Position numbers and translations under genes: made by a program. From Oscillospiraceae bacterium (lineage in GTDB: Bacteria; Bacillota_A; Clostridia; Oscillospirales; JAAYXM01), in assembly GCA_017408185.1 (NCBI GenBank), contig JAFQVE010000152.1:1-13620 (forward strand): a stretch of DNA of 13,620 nucleotides, in the 5' to 3' direction. Position 1 is the first letter of the stretch; every line of letters starts with the position of its first letter. The notes under the pieces are model-generated. The model ran no database searches. It had not been told where the DNA came from and was given only the letters and a program-made list of their open reading frames with translations. Positions 1 through 7,289 of this stretch are shown here, piece by piece.

Positions 1-258
1 AAAGACAAGGCTACAAGGTTATGGTGGTTTAGCAAATTCTTTTCGCATATCTTTTTTCAGTCATCAACCGATGGCTTATTTGCTATGCAGAATTTTATTT
101 TAAATTACTCTCTGCTAAAAGACATTAGGTTTCAGACTTACGTTCCTCCTAAATTAAAAGTTGTTTATTATACTGCGATTATACTCTTCCACAAAAGCGA
201 ATTTATAAAAATCGTACATTTTATTGTTGGATATAAACATTACTCTTTTCTTTTGTAA
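1..258 (+). CDS. Possible C-terminal end of an unidentified protein, cut by the window edge
   Basis: Frame 1 is open from the first base to a TAA at 256-258, giving 85 residues with no start in view. The residues are rich in aromatic and basic amino acids (for example WWFSKFF, KVVYYTAIILFHKS and KIVHFIVGYKH). The tail loosely resembles the C-termini of family 2 glycosyltransferases, which often have a basic-aromatic segment there, but no diagnostic motif is visible. An 86-codon stop-free run in such AT-rich DNA is uncommon by chance. Against it, the frame would overlap the convergent hydrolase gene by 38 bp. If it is not coding, bases 1-220 hold nothing else I recognise. Confidence 0.35.
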   Translation, partial: KDKATRLWWFSKFFSHIFFQSSTDGLFAMQNFILNYSLLKDIRFQTYVPPKLKVVYYTAIILFHKSEFIKIVHFIVGYKHYSFLL

Positions 259-1555
259 CAATTTTATATGCCTCACAAAACGCATTTGTGTATCTTTCAT
301 CAATCCCCGTTTTAAACGGTCCTTTCAGACAGTACTCAAGATGACAGGTCGGCTCATATCCACCCTCGGCAAGAACACGGTCATCAACTATATATGCCGA
401 TGAATCTGTATACCCGATAAAACAAACAGCTTTATCTCCAAAAGCTTTTTTTACAGCTTTTTTCACTCCAAAGCATGGCTCACCGCCAAGCGTTGCTATA
501 TACAGGTCGTTGGAAAGCTTTATGACCGAAGCTCGAAGAAACAGGCTGTCCGAAAGCTTTTCATATCCGCCGTTTGCAATGTGAATTGCGTGCTCGCGGT
601 TCGGATTATCGCGGTGGTCTTTCATTTCTTCTGCTTGTTGTTTAAACCATTCAAGTGGCTTTCCATCCACAGGAAGCTCAATTTCAAAAGCATACGAAGA
701 TATGGAAAGAAGTGTCTTTTTACAGCCTCCGTTTTCTACAAAGCCGGAAACCGCGCTGCACATATCTTGCGCAAAAGCCGATACGTCAGAAAAAGTCAAA
801 TTCTGTCTCCATGGCCAGCCGGAGCCCGGCTTTCCGAGTTTTTCTTCATCAACAGTCGGTCGCGGTCTTACATCTGCACCTGCCGACTGAAAAAATAAAG
901 ATATGCATCCATAATACTTTGTGTCCAATAGCTGGCATAACCGCGCAGGAAATTCCCCGCTTATTGAATCCTGCGCCGGATAAAATACGGGGTGGCAGGC
1001 ATAGTTTGTCACCACAGAACGAATATATCCGTCCATATCACGAGCACACATCACCCAGAACTCACGGTCACGAGGATAATCAAAATCCGGAAGATTGCCG
1101 AATTTTCCATCCACATTTCCGCGGCGACTGATGTTGAAGTCTGCATCAAATACGCCGTATTCAAGCGTCCCCTCGAACATCGAGCACATCGCCCTGTCAA
1201 GACACGATTTTGTGCGAGACAACAAAAATTCCTCATATTCATCATCATGATGGTTGAGATTGTATCCACGGGATGCCGGTGCTGTATGTGCGTGAGTGTA
1301 CCCCACAACAACAGCACTCTCTGCGACCTTGTATTTCTCATTTGCATACCGTGCCACTTCATCATTAAGAATGCTGTCATGAAACAGCAAATCCATGCTC
1401 ATCAAAACGGTCTTGTTCTCTCCGTCATCAAGCACAAGGCATCGAGCATAGACATCATCATGAATATATTTAAAATCCTTATCAAACACATCGGCGCATG
1501 CAAGCTTCATGGGTCTTGTCGGTGTTATTATTTCCTTCGCGCATCCTATATGCAT
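221..1555 (-). CDS. Neutral/alkaline ceramidase-like metallohydrolase of unknown substrate
   Basis: The 444-residue protein has the pattern of the neutral/alkaline non-lysosomal ceramidase N-terminal domain. It has no signal peptide, so it should be cytoplasmic. It starts MHIGCAKEIITP, matching the family's conserved GxAxxDITP opening. Likely zinc ligands remain: THAH (87-90), CHP (H188), GGEP (E359) and the Tyr of GYTDSSAY (Y388). The nucleophile loop, roughly GDVSPN in true ceramidases, reads GADVRPRP (226-233), so Arg stands at the usual Ser position. The length is close to the catalytic domain alone, well short of the roughly 650-residue secreted ceramidases. Such short relatives occur beside sugar-catabolic genes, so an amidase or esterase acting on a decorated sugar is more likely than ceramide cleavage. 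The start follows AGGAAGG by 8 nt. It is divergent from the 1739 gene. Confidence 0.75.
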   Translation of the reverse strand: MHIGCAKEIITPTRPMKLACADVFDKDFKYIHDDVYARCLVLDDGENKTVLMSMDLLFHDSILNDEVARYANEKYKVAESAVVVGYTHAHTAPASRGYNLNHHDDEYEEFLLSRTKSCLDRAMCSMFEGTLEYGVFDADFNISRRGNVDGKFGNLPDFDYPRDREFWVMCARDMDGYIRSVVTNYACHPVFYPAQDSISGEFPARLCQLLDTKYYGCISLFFQSAGADVRPRPTVDEEKLGKPGSGWPWRQNLTFSDVSAFAQDMCSAVSGFVENGGCKKTLLSISSYAFEIELPVDGKPLEWFKQQAEEMKDHRDNPNREHAIHIANGGYEKLSDSLFLRASVIKLSNDLYIATLGGEPCFGVKKAVKKAFGDKAVCFIGYTDSSAYIVDDRVLAEGGYEPTCHLEYCLKGPFKTGIDERYTNAFCEAYKIVTKEKSNVYIQQ

Positions 1556-1597
1556 TTTCTTATCCTTCCTATTTAAAATAATTATAGTTAATCAAAA

Positions 1598-1626
1598 ATT
1601 ATAACACAGGCACTCTATCAGTTCAT
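1598..1626 (-). promoter_or_regulatory. Putative sigma-A promoter of the ceramidase-like gene
   Basis: Reading the minus strand, there is a perfect TATAAT (1598-1603) with an extended -10 TGT just upstream (1604-1606). A weak -35, ATGAAC (1621-1626), lies 17 bp upstream. The expected start site would give a leader of about 35 nt before the ATG at 1555. Confidence 0.6.
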
Positions 1627-1673
1627 TAAAATCGTACAAATTAAAAATCACCAAACAAAACCTTTCAATTTGC

Positions 1674-1702
1674 TTGAAAAAGGAAAAAAATTATGGTAAA
1701 GT
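1674..1702 (+). promoter_or_regulatory. Putative sigma-A promoter of the 1739 oxidoreductase
   Basis: TTGAAA (1674-1679) and TAAAGT (1697-1702) are separated by 17 bp. The expected start site is about 30 nt before the ATG. It is back to back with the promoter of the ceramidase-like gene in the same 183-bp gap. Confidence 0.5.
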
Positions 1703-1738
1703 ATCTGCAAAAGATTTATCTGCACAAAGGGGAATTTT

Positions 1739-2698
1739 ATGTTTAAAATCGGTTTAATCGGTTGCGGTGCTATAAGCGACGGTCACGTCATTGCGTTTGA
1801 AACAATTGAGGATGCTTGTATAACCGCTGTCTGCGATATCAACGAAAATAACCTGAATATGGTTTGTGAAAAAACAAGAGCAAAAGGTTATTCTGACTAT
1901 AAAAAAATGATAAAAGAGGAGAGTCTCGATCTGGCAGTTATAACATTGCCACACGGTCTTCACTGTGAAGCAGCTTGTTTTTGTGCAGAAGCCGGAGTTG
2001 ATGTTTTTCTCGAAAAGCCAATGGCACTTAACTCTGATGAATGTAAAACAATCATTGATACTTGTAAAAAATGTAACGTTATGCTATGGGTCGGACATCT
2101 TCAAAAATATATGCCGGCAAACGTATTTGCAAAAGCACTCATTGATTCCGGTGAGCTCGGCGAGCTTATCGGGTTTTCAGAGGTAAGAAACGGCGAGTAT
2201 TTCACTCAAAAAAGGCCGAAATGGTTCGGAACAAAAGTAATGTCCGGTGGCGGCATTATGATGAACCTAGGTGCTCACGCTCTTGATAAGATGAAATACT
2301 TTTCCAATTCAGATATTGCAGAAATTTCAGGAAGTATACATATGCACGCCGGGCTTGACTGCGAAGACGGTGTTCAGGCTGTTGTAAAAATGAAAAACGG
2401 CGTTGTCGGTACAGTAACTCTGATCGGCTATACCACACGCAATGATTACGAAACTGTCCTCTATCTCACAAACGGCGAAATTCGTATGAGACTCGAAAAC
2501 AGCAATGTTGTAGAATACTGCAAAAATGGTGAACCGATGCAGGAATATGATGTTAAGCAAGGGGCAAGTTGGGGAATGACCTATCAAATGCAGGATGTTA
2601 TCCGCACTCTGCGTGAAAAGAAAAAAACGCCATCAGTTGACGGCGAATACGGTCTGGATGTAATTCGAGCCATAAAGAAATTTTACAAAGACGAATAA
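1739..2698 (+). CDS. Gfo/Idh/MocA-family NAD(P)-dependent oxidoreductase
   Basis: This 319-residue cytoplasmic dehydrogenase has an N-terminal Rossmann fold: GLIGCGAISDGH (residues 5-16), and an acidic residue at the end of strand 2 (CDIN, D33), which suggests NAD over NADP. The family EKP motif is at 92-94, with its catalytic Lys. The C-terminal substrate domain carries GGGIMMNLGAHALDK (170-184). In the inositol dehydrogenase triad Lys-Asp-His, the Asp position is Asn here (N176), while the His remains (H180). Family members oxidise a ring hydroxyl or aldehyde of sugars and inositols; the substrate cannot be read from sequence. The ATG follows AAAGGGG by 6 nt. The gene is monocistronic, ending in a strong hairpin, and divergent from the ceramidase-like gene, with which it may share regulation. 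Its codons are more AT-rich than those of the two family members at 7290-9264. Confidence 0.9.
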   Translation: MFKIGLIGCGAISDGHVIAFETIEDACITAVCDINENNLNMVCEKTRAKGYSDYKKMIKEESLDLAVITLPHGLHCEAACFCAEAGVDVFLEKPMALNSDECKTIIDTCKKCNVMLWVGHLQKYMPANVFAKALIDSGELGELIGFSEVRNGEYFTQKRPKWFGTKVMSGGGIMMNLGAHALDKMKYFSNSDIAEISGSIHMHAGLDCEDGVQAVVKMKNGVVGTVTLIGYTTRNDYETVLYLTNGEIRMRLENSNVVEYCKNGEPMQEYDVKQGASWGMTYQMQDVIRTLREKKKTPSVDGEYGLDVIRAIKKFYKDE

Positions 2699-2701
2699 TA
2701 G

Positions 2702-2745
2702 GAGCGCAATCTTTTAATTATCAAAAGATTGCGCTCTTGTTATTT
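2702..2745 (+). terminator. Intrinsic terminator between convergent genes
   Basis: A perfect 14-bp stem (2702-2715 with 2723-2736, GAGCGCAATCTTTT and its complement) encloses a 7-nt loop and is followed by the T-rich TTGTTATTTAT. It ends the 1739 gene. The stem contains A-T runs on both sides, so it may also stop leftward transcripts arriving from the 2811-6083 operon. Confidence 0.85.
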
Positions 2746-2810
2746 ATATACATTCGAATACCATATACTGATGGTTGGTTTCCATAACACTGTTCTTATA
2801 TGGTTTTATC

Positions 2811-3833
2811 TTATTTGTCCAAATCAAAAAAACGATTGATAACCGGCCAGACATCATCGGGATAGAATTGGTGTTCTCCATTCCCCTCGACAAGAACGCA
2901 GTTTTTCTCCTTGTCAAGCATTTTATAAACACGATGCACAATTTCATAGCTTTTTCTTACACCGTGAATCGGGAAAATCGGGTCTTCCTTTCCGCAAACA
3001 ACTATGAGCTTCCGAGGAGCAATTAAACAGGCAAGATCTCCCATCTCAAAATACTTTCTGATCCCCGGTATGAAATTGCACGAGCAATGGTCCATTGCCA
3101 TAATTGAGTCCTCGAAAGTACAGACTGCACATGCAGGAACAGACAGATAGATCCTCTCGTCCAAGCACGAAGCATAAAATGTTGCCGTTCCTCCGCCGGA
3201 ATCTCCGAGGCAAATTATTTTTTTCTCGTCAACAAACTCGCCAAAGTGCTTACATGCAACATCAATAAGGCGACTAATATCCCATACACGCTCTCCTATC
3301 GCACTTCTACCGAGCAGAAGCGTTGCCATAGCTGTATTTTCTCTGCGACACGACGGTCCGCCATCCTCACACCGACCTGCACTTCCCATATACCGCTGGT
3401 CAAGTGTTATTGCACACATTCCTTCACGCACAGCCTGAATGGCAAAATCGCGTCCTCCCTCAAGAGCCTTAGGATCTCTTTCATATTTTGCTTCACCAAG
3501 TGATATATGCATACCTGTGCTGTGCCCCTGAACACAAATAACCGTTGGGAGTTTCCCACTCTTTCCTTCAGGAATCAAGATACTTGATGATACAAAATAT
3601 GCTTCTTCGCTCTGAAACTCAAAGTTAATCCTTTTATATCCGTTGCAATCCTCTTGGGCAAGTACAGTAAACTTATCTTCGCACAACTCAAGCGGAAGCC
3701 CCAAAAGCTCGATAAGCTTTTCTCGTGCAGAATTCTGCCACGCAGAAAAATCTTCTCCGTAATTATACCGCATTGCCGGAGTAATGCTTTTTAGTTTTTC
3801 ACGAATAAACTCATGTGAATTATATATTTTCAT
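2811..3833 (-). CDS. Alpha/beta-hydrolase, probable carbohydrate esterase-type enzyme
   Basis: The 340-residue protein has an alpha/beta-hydrolase core. The oxyanion region is VQGHSTG (101-107), the nucleophile elbow is GDSGGG (210-215, S212), the acid is probably D284 in GKEDPIFP, and the His is H321 in GEHQFYPD. The layout, with a long N-terminal section before the core, resembles Abhydrolase_7 and acetyl-xylan-esterase-like proteins often found in glycan loci. No signal peptide is visible, so the substrate would be an imported esterified oligosaccharide or a small ester. The start follows an AAAGGG site upstream of the ATG. It is the last gene of the leftward operon, 26 bp after the TIM-barrel gene. 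Deacetylation is inference; a peptidase or other esterase role is possible. Confidence 0.8.
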   Translation of the reverse strand: MKIYNSHEFIREKLKSITPAMRYNYGEDFSAWQNSAREKLIELLGLPLELCEDKFTVLAQEDCNGYKRINFEFQSEEAYFVSSSILIPEGKSGKLPTVICVQGHSTGMHISLGEAKYERDPKALEGGRDFAIQAVREGMCAITLDQRYMGSAGRCEDGGPSCRRENTAMATLLLGRSAIGERVWDISRLIDVACKHFGEFVDEKKIICLGDSGGGTATFYASCLDERIYLSVPACAVCTFEDSIMAMDHCSCNFIPGIRKYFEMGDLACLIAPRKLIVVCGKEDPIFPIHGVRKSYEIVHRVYKMLDKEKNCVLVEGNGEHQFYPDDVWPVINRFFDLDK

Positions 3834-3859
3834 AAAACTTTTCCCTTTCTTGGTTTGCC

Positions 3860-4702
3860 TTATACAAGCACTGTGTGCGAAATCGTGTAAGGTTTTCTTC
3901 CATCAAAAATACTCTTTGCATTTTTTACAACATCCGAAAAGCCTATATCTCTTTCACGGCGAATAGTATGAGTGTCACAAAGAGCAAGCTCACACATCCA
4001 TACACCATTGTAGTTTATCTCTCTGAATTTTTCAAATATTGCTTTCCAGTCGTTTTTCCCTTCGCCGGGAAGCCAATGCTTTTCGTCAACAAAATCATAG
4101 TCTGATACATGAACCGTTACAATTCTGTCAGCAAGTTCATCCATAAATTTAAGATTATTGTCAGTAAGTAAATGGTTTGTATCAAAGCATACACGCAATT
4201 TTTCATTCGCACTTATGAGAGTATGCATCTCTTCAATACTTCTCCCGAGGCATGTTCGCGGAAGGTCCTCGACCGCTATGCATGCGCCGCACTCCGACGC
4301 AACATTCGCCAGTGTGTCAAGAGACTCCATGCAGAGTTTTATCCGCTCTTCTCTTTCTCCGTCAAGCACCGGCTCACCGCTCGGATGAACAATAAATTTA
4401 TCAATTCCGATATCCGACCCTTTTTTTATAAGCTCTGAAAAGTATGTAACCGTCTTTTTTCTTTTATCAGAATCCTGCAGAGACGGGTCAACTTCACCGA
4501 AAGGCATATACGGAAGATGATAAGACCAAAGCTCAACACTGTACCTTTTTGAATAATCCTGTATTTTTTTATAATCAAGGTCTGCATAAAGCTCTGCTTT
4601 GCCAGCGATTTCCGTTGCCTCAATTCCTGCTTCATGAAGCTTTATAAAGTTCTCTTCCGTAAGCGAAAAGCTCCGTGACGACAATCCGATTTTATACACC
4701 AC
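3860..4702 (-). CDS. Sugar phosphate isomerase/epimerase (xylose-isomerase-like TIM barrel)
   Basis: The 280-residue protein fits the AP-endonuclease-2/xylose-isomerase-like TIM barrel. Likely divalent-metal ligands are E145 (AVEDLP), D174 and H177 (CFDTNH), H198 (VHVSD) and E238 (MCELA). The segment VSDYDF...HWLPGEGKNDW (199-219) is the family's typical Asp-Pro-Gly-Gly-Trp signature. Members isomerise or epimerise keto-sugars, and some act as lyases on 3-keto-glycosides, so the reaction is open. The start is GTG at 4700-4702. A TAG stop lies in frame immediately upstream (4706-4708), and a second GTG follows at 4697-4699. It begins 7 bp after the GH4 stop with only a weak ribosome site (TAGGTAG) overlapping that stop, so translation is probably coupled to GH4. 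Confidence 0.85.
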   Translation of the reverse strand: MVYKIGLSSRSFSLTEENFIKLHEAGIEATEIAGKAELYADLDYKKIQDYSKRYSVELWSYHLPYMPFGEVDPSLQDSDKRKKTVTYFSELIKKGSDIGIDKFIVHPSGEPVLDGEREERIKLCMESLDTLANVASECGACIAVEDLPRTCLGRSIEEMHTLISANEKLRVCFDTNHLLTDNNLKFMDELADRIVTVHVSDYDFVDEKHWLPGEGKNDWKAIFEKFREINYNGVWMCELALCDTHTIRRERDIGFSDVVKNAKSIFDGRKPYTISHTVLV

Positions 4703-4709
4703 ACACTAC

Positions 4710-6083
4710 CTACTTCTTAAGATTATACGTTCCGAGATAATGAGAAGTGTTTGCTATCATTCTGTCAAATAACTCGCGTGCCTTATCAAGCGGCAAGCGT
4801 ACCAGCGGGTCATTTACAAAAACAAGGAAAGCCTTTTCAAGGTTTCTCTCCGCAATCGCCTCATCAAGAAGACGCTGATTTCCGCAAATGCGTGAAATAA
4901 GTGGATAAATTGACTTCGGAAGCTCACCTGCCGCAACGGGAGTAACCGTGTCGGCACGGAAGGCTGCGTTTGTTTCAACAATTGCACCCAACGGAAGGCT
5001 CGGACTCTGACCTATATTCGGCATATTCACGTTTGTCACCAAATCCTCAAGACCGAGAATTGCGCGCATCTGCTTTACCCCTTCTTCTCCGGTGGGGTTA
5101 AACTCAAACTCTTTTTCACCGCTGACAAGTGCCGCGCTCTTTTCAAGACGCTCTTTGAGAGTATTTTTTCTCCACGATACAGGTGTTAATGCATAACCCC
5201 AATCCCATACCTGATCAAGGTCACGCAAGTACCAGTCACCCGGGCAGAATTCAACGAGGTGACGGTCTCCCGCCGCGGCAATCACGCCGTAGCGCAAAAA
5301 CAGATCAAACTTTATCTTCTGATGCTGTCTGTAAATGTTGTTGATGTGGTTCTTTCCCTGCTCGAATACATATCCTTCTTCGTAATGCTTATTTACAAAC
5401 TCGCGGTACATCGGATACAAATCCATATCTCTGTAACGCGCAGTGGTAAGCCATGTAAAGTGGTTTACGCCGACAACGTTTACCTTAATATCCTCGCGCT
5501 TTACGTCATCTATACCCGCAAGCTCGGAAAGCATCTTCGTCAGAAGAATCTGCGTGCCGAAAACCTCGTGACAGCAGCCGAAAGCCTTTATCTTTGGAAA
5601 CGCACGGTAAAGTGTTGCCACACATAAGCTCATGGGATTTGTGTAGTTTATAACCCACGCATCGGGACAATATTTTTCAATCGCGTGTGCAATGTCCTCA
5701 AACATCGGAGCAGTGCGGAGTGTACGGATGATACCACCCGGACCGACAGTGTCGCCGACAGCCTGGTAAATTCCGTATTCTTCCGGCAGATGAACGTCAG
5801 ACTCCATCTCGTCAAACGTTCCCGGAAGGATTGAAATGATAACGAAGTCTGCCCCTTCAAGCGCCTCTCCGATAGCCTGTGTCGCCTTATATTTCCAATT
5901 CTGGTTTTTAATCTTATTTCCTATAATTTCGTTATTTTTTGCCGCATTAAAATCAATATCGTACAGATACACCGTTCCTCCGATATCCTTTTCCTCGGCA
6001 AGATCGGTCATCAGCCCCCACGCCCAACCGCGCGAGCCACCGCCTATGTATGCAACCTTTAATTTGTCGTGTTTTACCGGCAT
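4710..6083 (-). CDS. Glycoside hydrolase family 4, NAD- and metal-dependent, alpha-glucosidase/alpha-galactosidase type
   Basis: GH4 enzymes use NAD to oxidise C3 of the sugar transiently, then eliminate and rehydrate to cleave the glycoside. In this 457-residue protein the Rossmann motif AYIGGGSRGW is at 11-20, NYTNP is at 146-150 (N149 near the nicotinamide and substrate), the metal ligand Cys lies in GCCHEV (C171, H172), and VGVNHFTW (204-211) supplies the second metal ligand H207. A CNxP motif, typical of phospho-glycosidases, is absent; the CHEV tetrapeptide is associated with the alpha-glucosidase branch, so a non-phosphorylated substrate is expected. The chosen ATG at 6083 follows AGAGG by 8 nt; an ATG 42 bp upstream (6125) has no ribosome site. 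It is first in the operon with the TIM-barrel and alpha/beta-hydrolase genes. No good -35 lies upstream, which fits an activator-dependent promoter. Confidence 0.93.
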   Translation of the reverse strand: MPVKHDKLKVAYIGGGSRGWAWGLMTDLAEEKDIGGTVYLYDIDFNAAKNNEIIGNKIKNQNWKYKATQAIGEALEGADFVIISILPGTFDEMESDVHLPEEYGIYQAVGDTVGPGGIIRTLRTAPMFEDIAHAIEKYCPDAWVINYTNPMSLCVATLYRAFPKIKAFGCCHEVFGTQILLTKMLSELAGIDDVKREDIKVNVVGVNHFTWLTTARYRDMDLYPMYREFVNKHYEEGYVFEQGKNHINNIYRQHQKIKFDLFLRYGVIAAAGDRHLVEFCPGDWYLRDLDQVWDWGYALTPVSWRKNTLKERLEKSAALVSGEKEFEFNPTGEEGVKQMRAILGLEDLVTNVNMPNIGQSPSLPLGAIVETNAAFRADTVTPVAAGELPKSIYPLISRICGNQRLLDEAIAERNLEKAFLVFVNDPLVRLPLDKARELFDRMIANTSHYLGTYNLKK

Positions 6084-6169
6084 CGTGTTTACCTCTTTTT
6101 CAGTCTCTTTATCTATTTTACACATTTAGAATATCACAATAAAAATGTACATTCCACTGAATTTTTGTC

Positions 6170-6190
6170 CTGTGAAAATATTTTTTACAG
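6170..6190. promoter_or_regulatory. Imperfect palindrome, candidate operator between GH4 and AraC genes
   Basis: A 21-bp AT-rich dyad runs from CTGTGAAAA (6170-6178) to TTTTTACAG (6182-6190). Eight of its ten arm positions are complementary. It ends 5 bp before the -35 of the AraC gene and lies about 87 bp upstream of the GH4 start. It does not match a CcpA cre site. Binding by the adjacent AraC protein is inference. Confidence 0.4.
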
Positions 6191-6195
6191 AAATA

Positions 6196-6224
6196 TTGTC
6201 TTTTAGGAAATTTAGGTGTATAAT
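6196..6224 (+). promoter_or_regulatory. Putative sigma-A promoter of the AraC-family regulator
   Basis: TTGTCT (6196-6201) and a perfect TATAAT (6219-6224) are spaced by 17 bp. The predicted leader is only about 15 nt and contains the AAGAGGTGG ribosome site. This argues against translation starting at the upstream ATG at 6216, which lies inside the promoter. Confidence 0.65.
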
Positions 6225-6245
6225 ACTCTAAGAGGTGGTTCATTT

Positions 6246-7061
6246 ATGTTGAACAGGCACAATGCAAAAAGAATATCCATAGACCGGAAAAGGACAAAAT
6301 CACCCGAGGATATGCCACAGATGCACGCGCACGAAAACCACGAAATTTATTTTCTCCTTTCCGGTGCAAGGCGATACTTCATAAAAGACACAATTTACGA
6401 CGTTTCGGCAAACGATATTATTGTTATACCGAAAAATGAGCTTCACCGCACTGTTACATACAAAGAGTCGGGATATGACCGTTATGTTGTCTATTTCCCC
6501 GATATGCTCACCGCCGCAATACGCAAAGCCGTAGGAGATGATGAATTTGAGCGTTTTCTTGCGTGTGGATGCATCCAGCTTCCGCATACCCACGCAGAAA
6601 AGTTCCGCGAGCTATGCTCTGCTATGTTATATGAAAGCGCAGTAAACGACAAGTGCTCTCCCCTCATGCTGTCAAACAAGCTCAATGAGCTTATCGTATG
6701 CGCAATACGTCACGGCACTCCAAAACAGACTACACCAGACAAAAACGCAGAACGCATTCAGGAAGTCACACACTACATAACAGAAAACTACGGCAAAAAT
6801 ATCACCCTGCGCGATGCCGCACGAATGGCATATCTCGAGGATGCTTATTTCTGCAAACAATTCAAAAAGCTTACAGGCTTCGGGTTTGTGGAGTATCTCA
6901 CACAGGTTCGTGTAAAAGCGGCGGCATCAATGCTTATTGAAACCGCTCTCCCCGTCGGGCAGATTGCCGAGAGATGCGGATTTTCAAGCAGCAACTATTT
7001 CGGCGATGTATTCAAACGGCTTTATGGTGTAAGCCCGCGCGAATACAGAAAAAATTCATAA
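6246..7061 (+). CDS. AraC-family transcriptional regulator with N-terminal cupin
   Basis: The 271-residue protein has an N-terminal cupin-type sensor domain (about 15-135; MHAHENHEIYFLLSG with clustered His, then DIIVIPKNELHRT) that would bind a sugar ligand. Two C-terminal helix-turn-helix motifs follow (about 170-270). The second contains the family signature IAERCGFSSSNYFGDVFKRLYGVSPREYR. The start at 6246 is chosen because AAGAGGTGG sits 7 nt upstream; a start at 6216 would overlap the promoter. It lies between the leftward GH4 operon and the rightward oxidoreductase operon. It is a plausible activator of one or both, responding to the glycoside or a product, but the target is inferred from position only. 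Confidence 0.92.
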   Translation: MLNRHNAKRISIDRKRTKSPEDMPQMHAHENHEIYFLLSGARRYFIKDTIYDVSANDIIVIPKNELHRTVTYKESGYDRYVVYFPDMLTAAIRKAVGDDEFERFLACGCIQLPHTHAEKFRELCSAMLYESAVNDKCSPLMLSNKLNELIVCAIRHGTPKQTTPDKNAERIQEVTHYITENYGKNITLRDAARMAYLEDAYFCKQFKKLTGFGFVEYLTQVRVKAAASMLIETALPVGQIAERCGFSSSNYFGDVFKRLYGVSPREYRKNS

Positions 7062-7077
7062 AAGTCTTTTTGAATTT

Positions 7078-7100
7078 TGCGCTTTTCAAGCGTATTTTCA
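7078..7100 (+). terminator. Weak hairpin after the AraC gene
   Basis: A short stem of about 7 bp (TGCGCTT at 7078-7084 with AAGCGTA at 7088-7094) has a 3-nt loop and is followed by TTTTC. It begins 17 nt after the stop codon. It could be a weak terminator, but the T-run is short. Confidence 0.35.
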
Positions 7101-7162
7101 GAAAAAATTGCATATTCAGGCAAATGTGCAAAAAATTACATAAAAAAGGCAAAAAAAAACGC

Positions 7163-7190
7163 TTGACAAACAGCCTTAATATGGTATAAT
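7163..7190 (+). promoter_or_regulatory. Promoter with both consensus hexamers for the oxidoreductase operon
   Basis: Perfect TTGACA (7163-7168) and perfect TATAAT (7185-7190) are spaced by 16 bp. The transcript would start near 7197 and carry a leader of about 93 nt before the ATG at 7290. Such strength suggests high basal expression or control by repression or attenuation rather than activation. Confidence 0.85.
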
Positions 7191-7242
7191 TGCGGTGTTA
7201 GGCGAATTCCCTGTGTACCGGTATAATATCGCTATGCAGGAA

Positions 7243-7261
7243 CCCTTATCTAAAGTAAGGG
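7243..7261 (+). other. Small hairpin in the 5' leader of the oxidoreductase operon
   Basis: CCCTTA (7243-7248) pairs with TAAGGG (7256-7261) around a 7-nt loop and is followed by AAATATTTTT. A second weaker pairing (TTCC-CTG near 7207-7213 with CAGGAA near 7237-7242) lies upstream. The leader is too short for a recognised riboswitch and I see no known aptamer. The hairpin ends about 12 nt before the AAAGGAG ribosome site. Confidence 0.4.
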
Positions 7262-7289
7262 AAATATTTTTGAAAGGAGCCTGAACACT

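Noticed and set aside
992..1576. 194-codon plus-strand open frame
   Set aside because: It lies antisense inside the ceramidase-like gene and shows no protein-like pattern or ribosome site.
208..1638. Direct repeat AAAATCGTACA at 208-218 and 1628-1638 flanking the ceramidase-like gene
   Set aside because: Several 11-bp repeats are expected by chance in 13.6 kb of AT-rich DNA, and there are no transposase genes or other element ends.
6084..6125. N-terminal extension of the GH4 protein by 14 residues
   Set aside because: The upstream ATG has no ribosome site, whereas AGAGG precedes the ATG at 6083.
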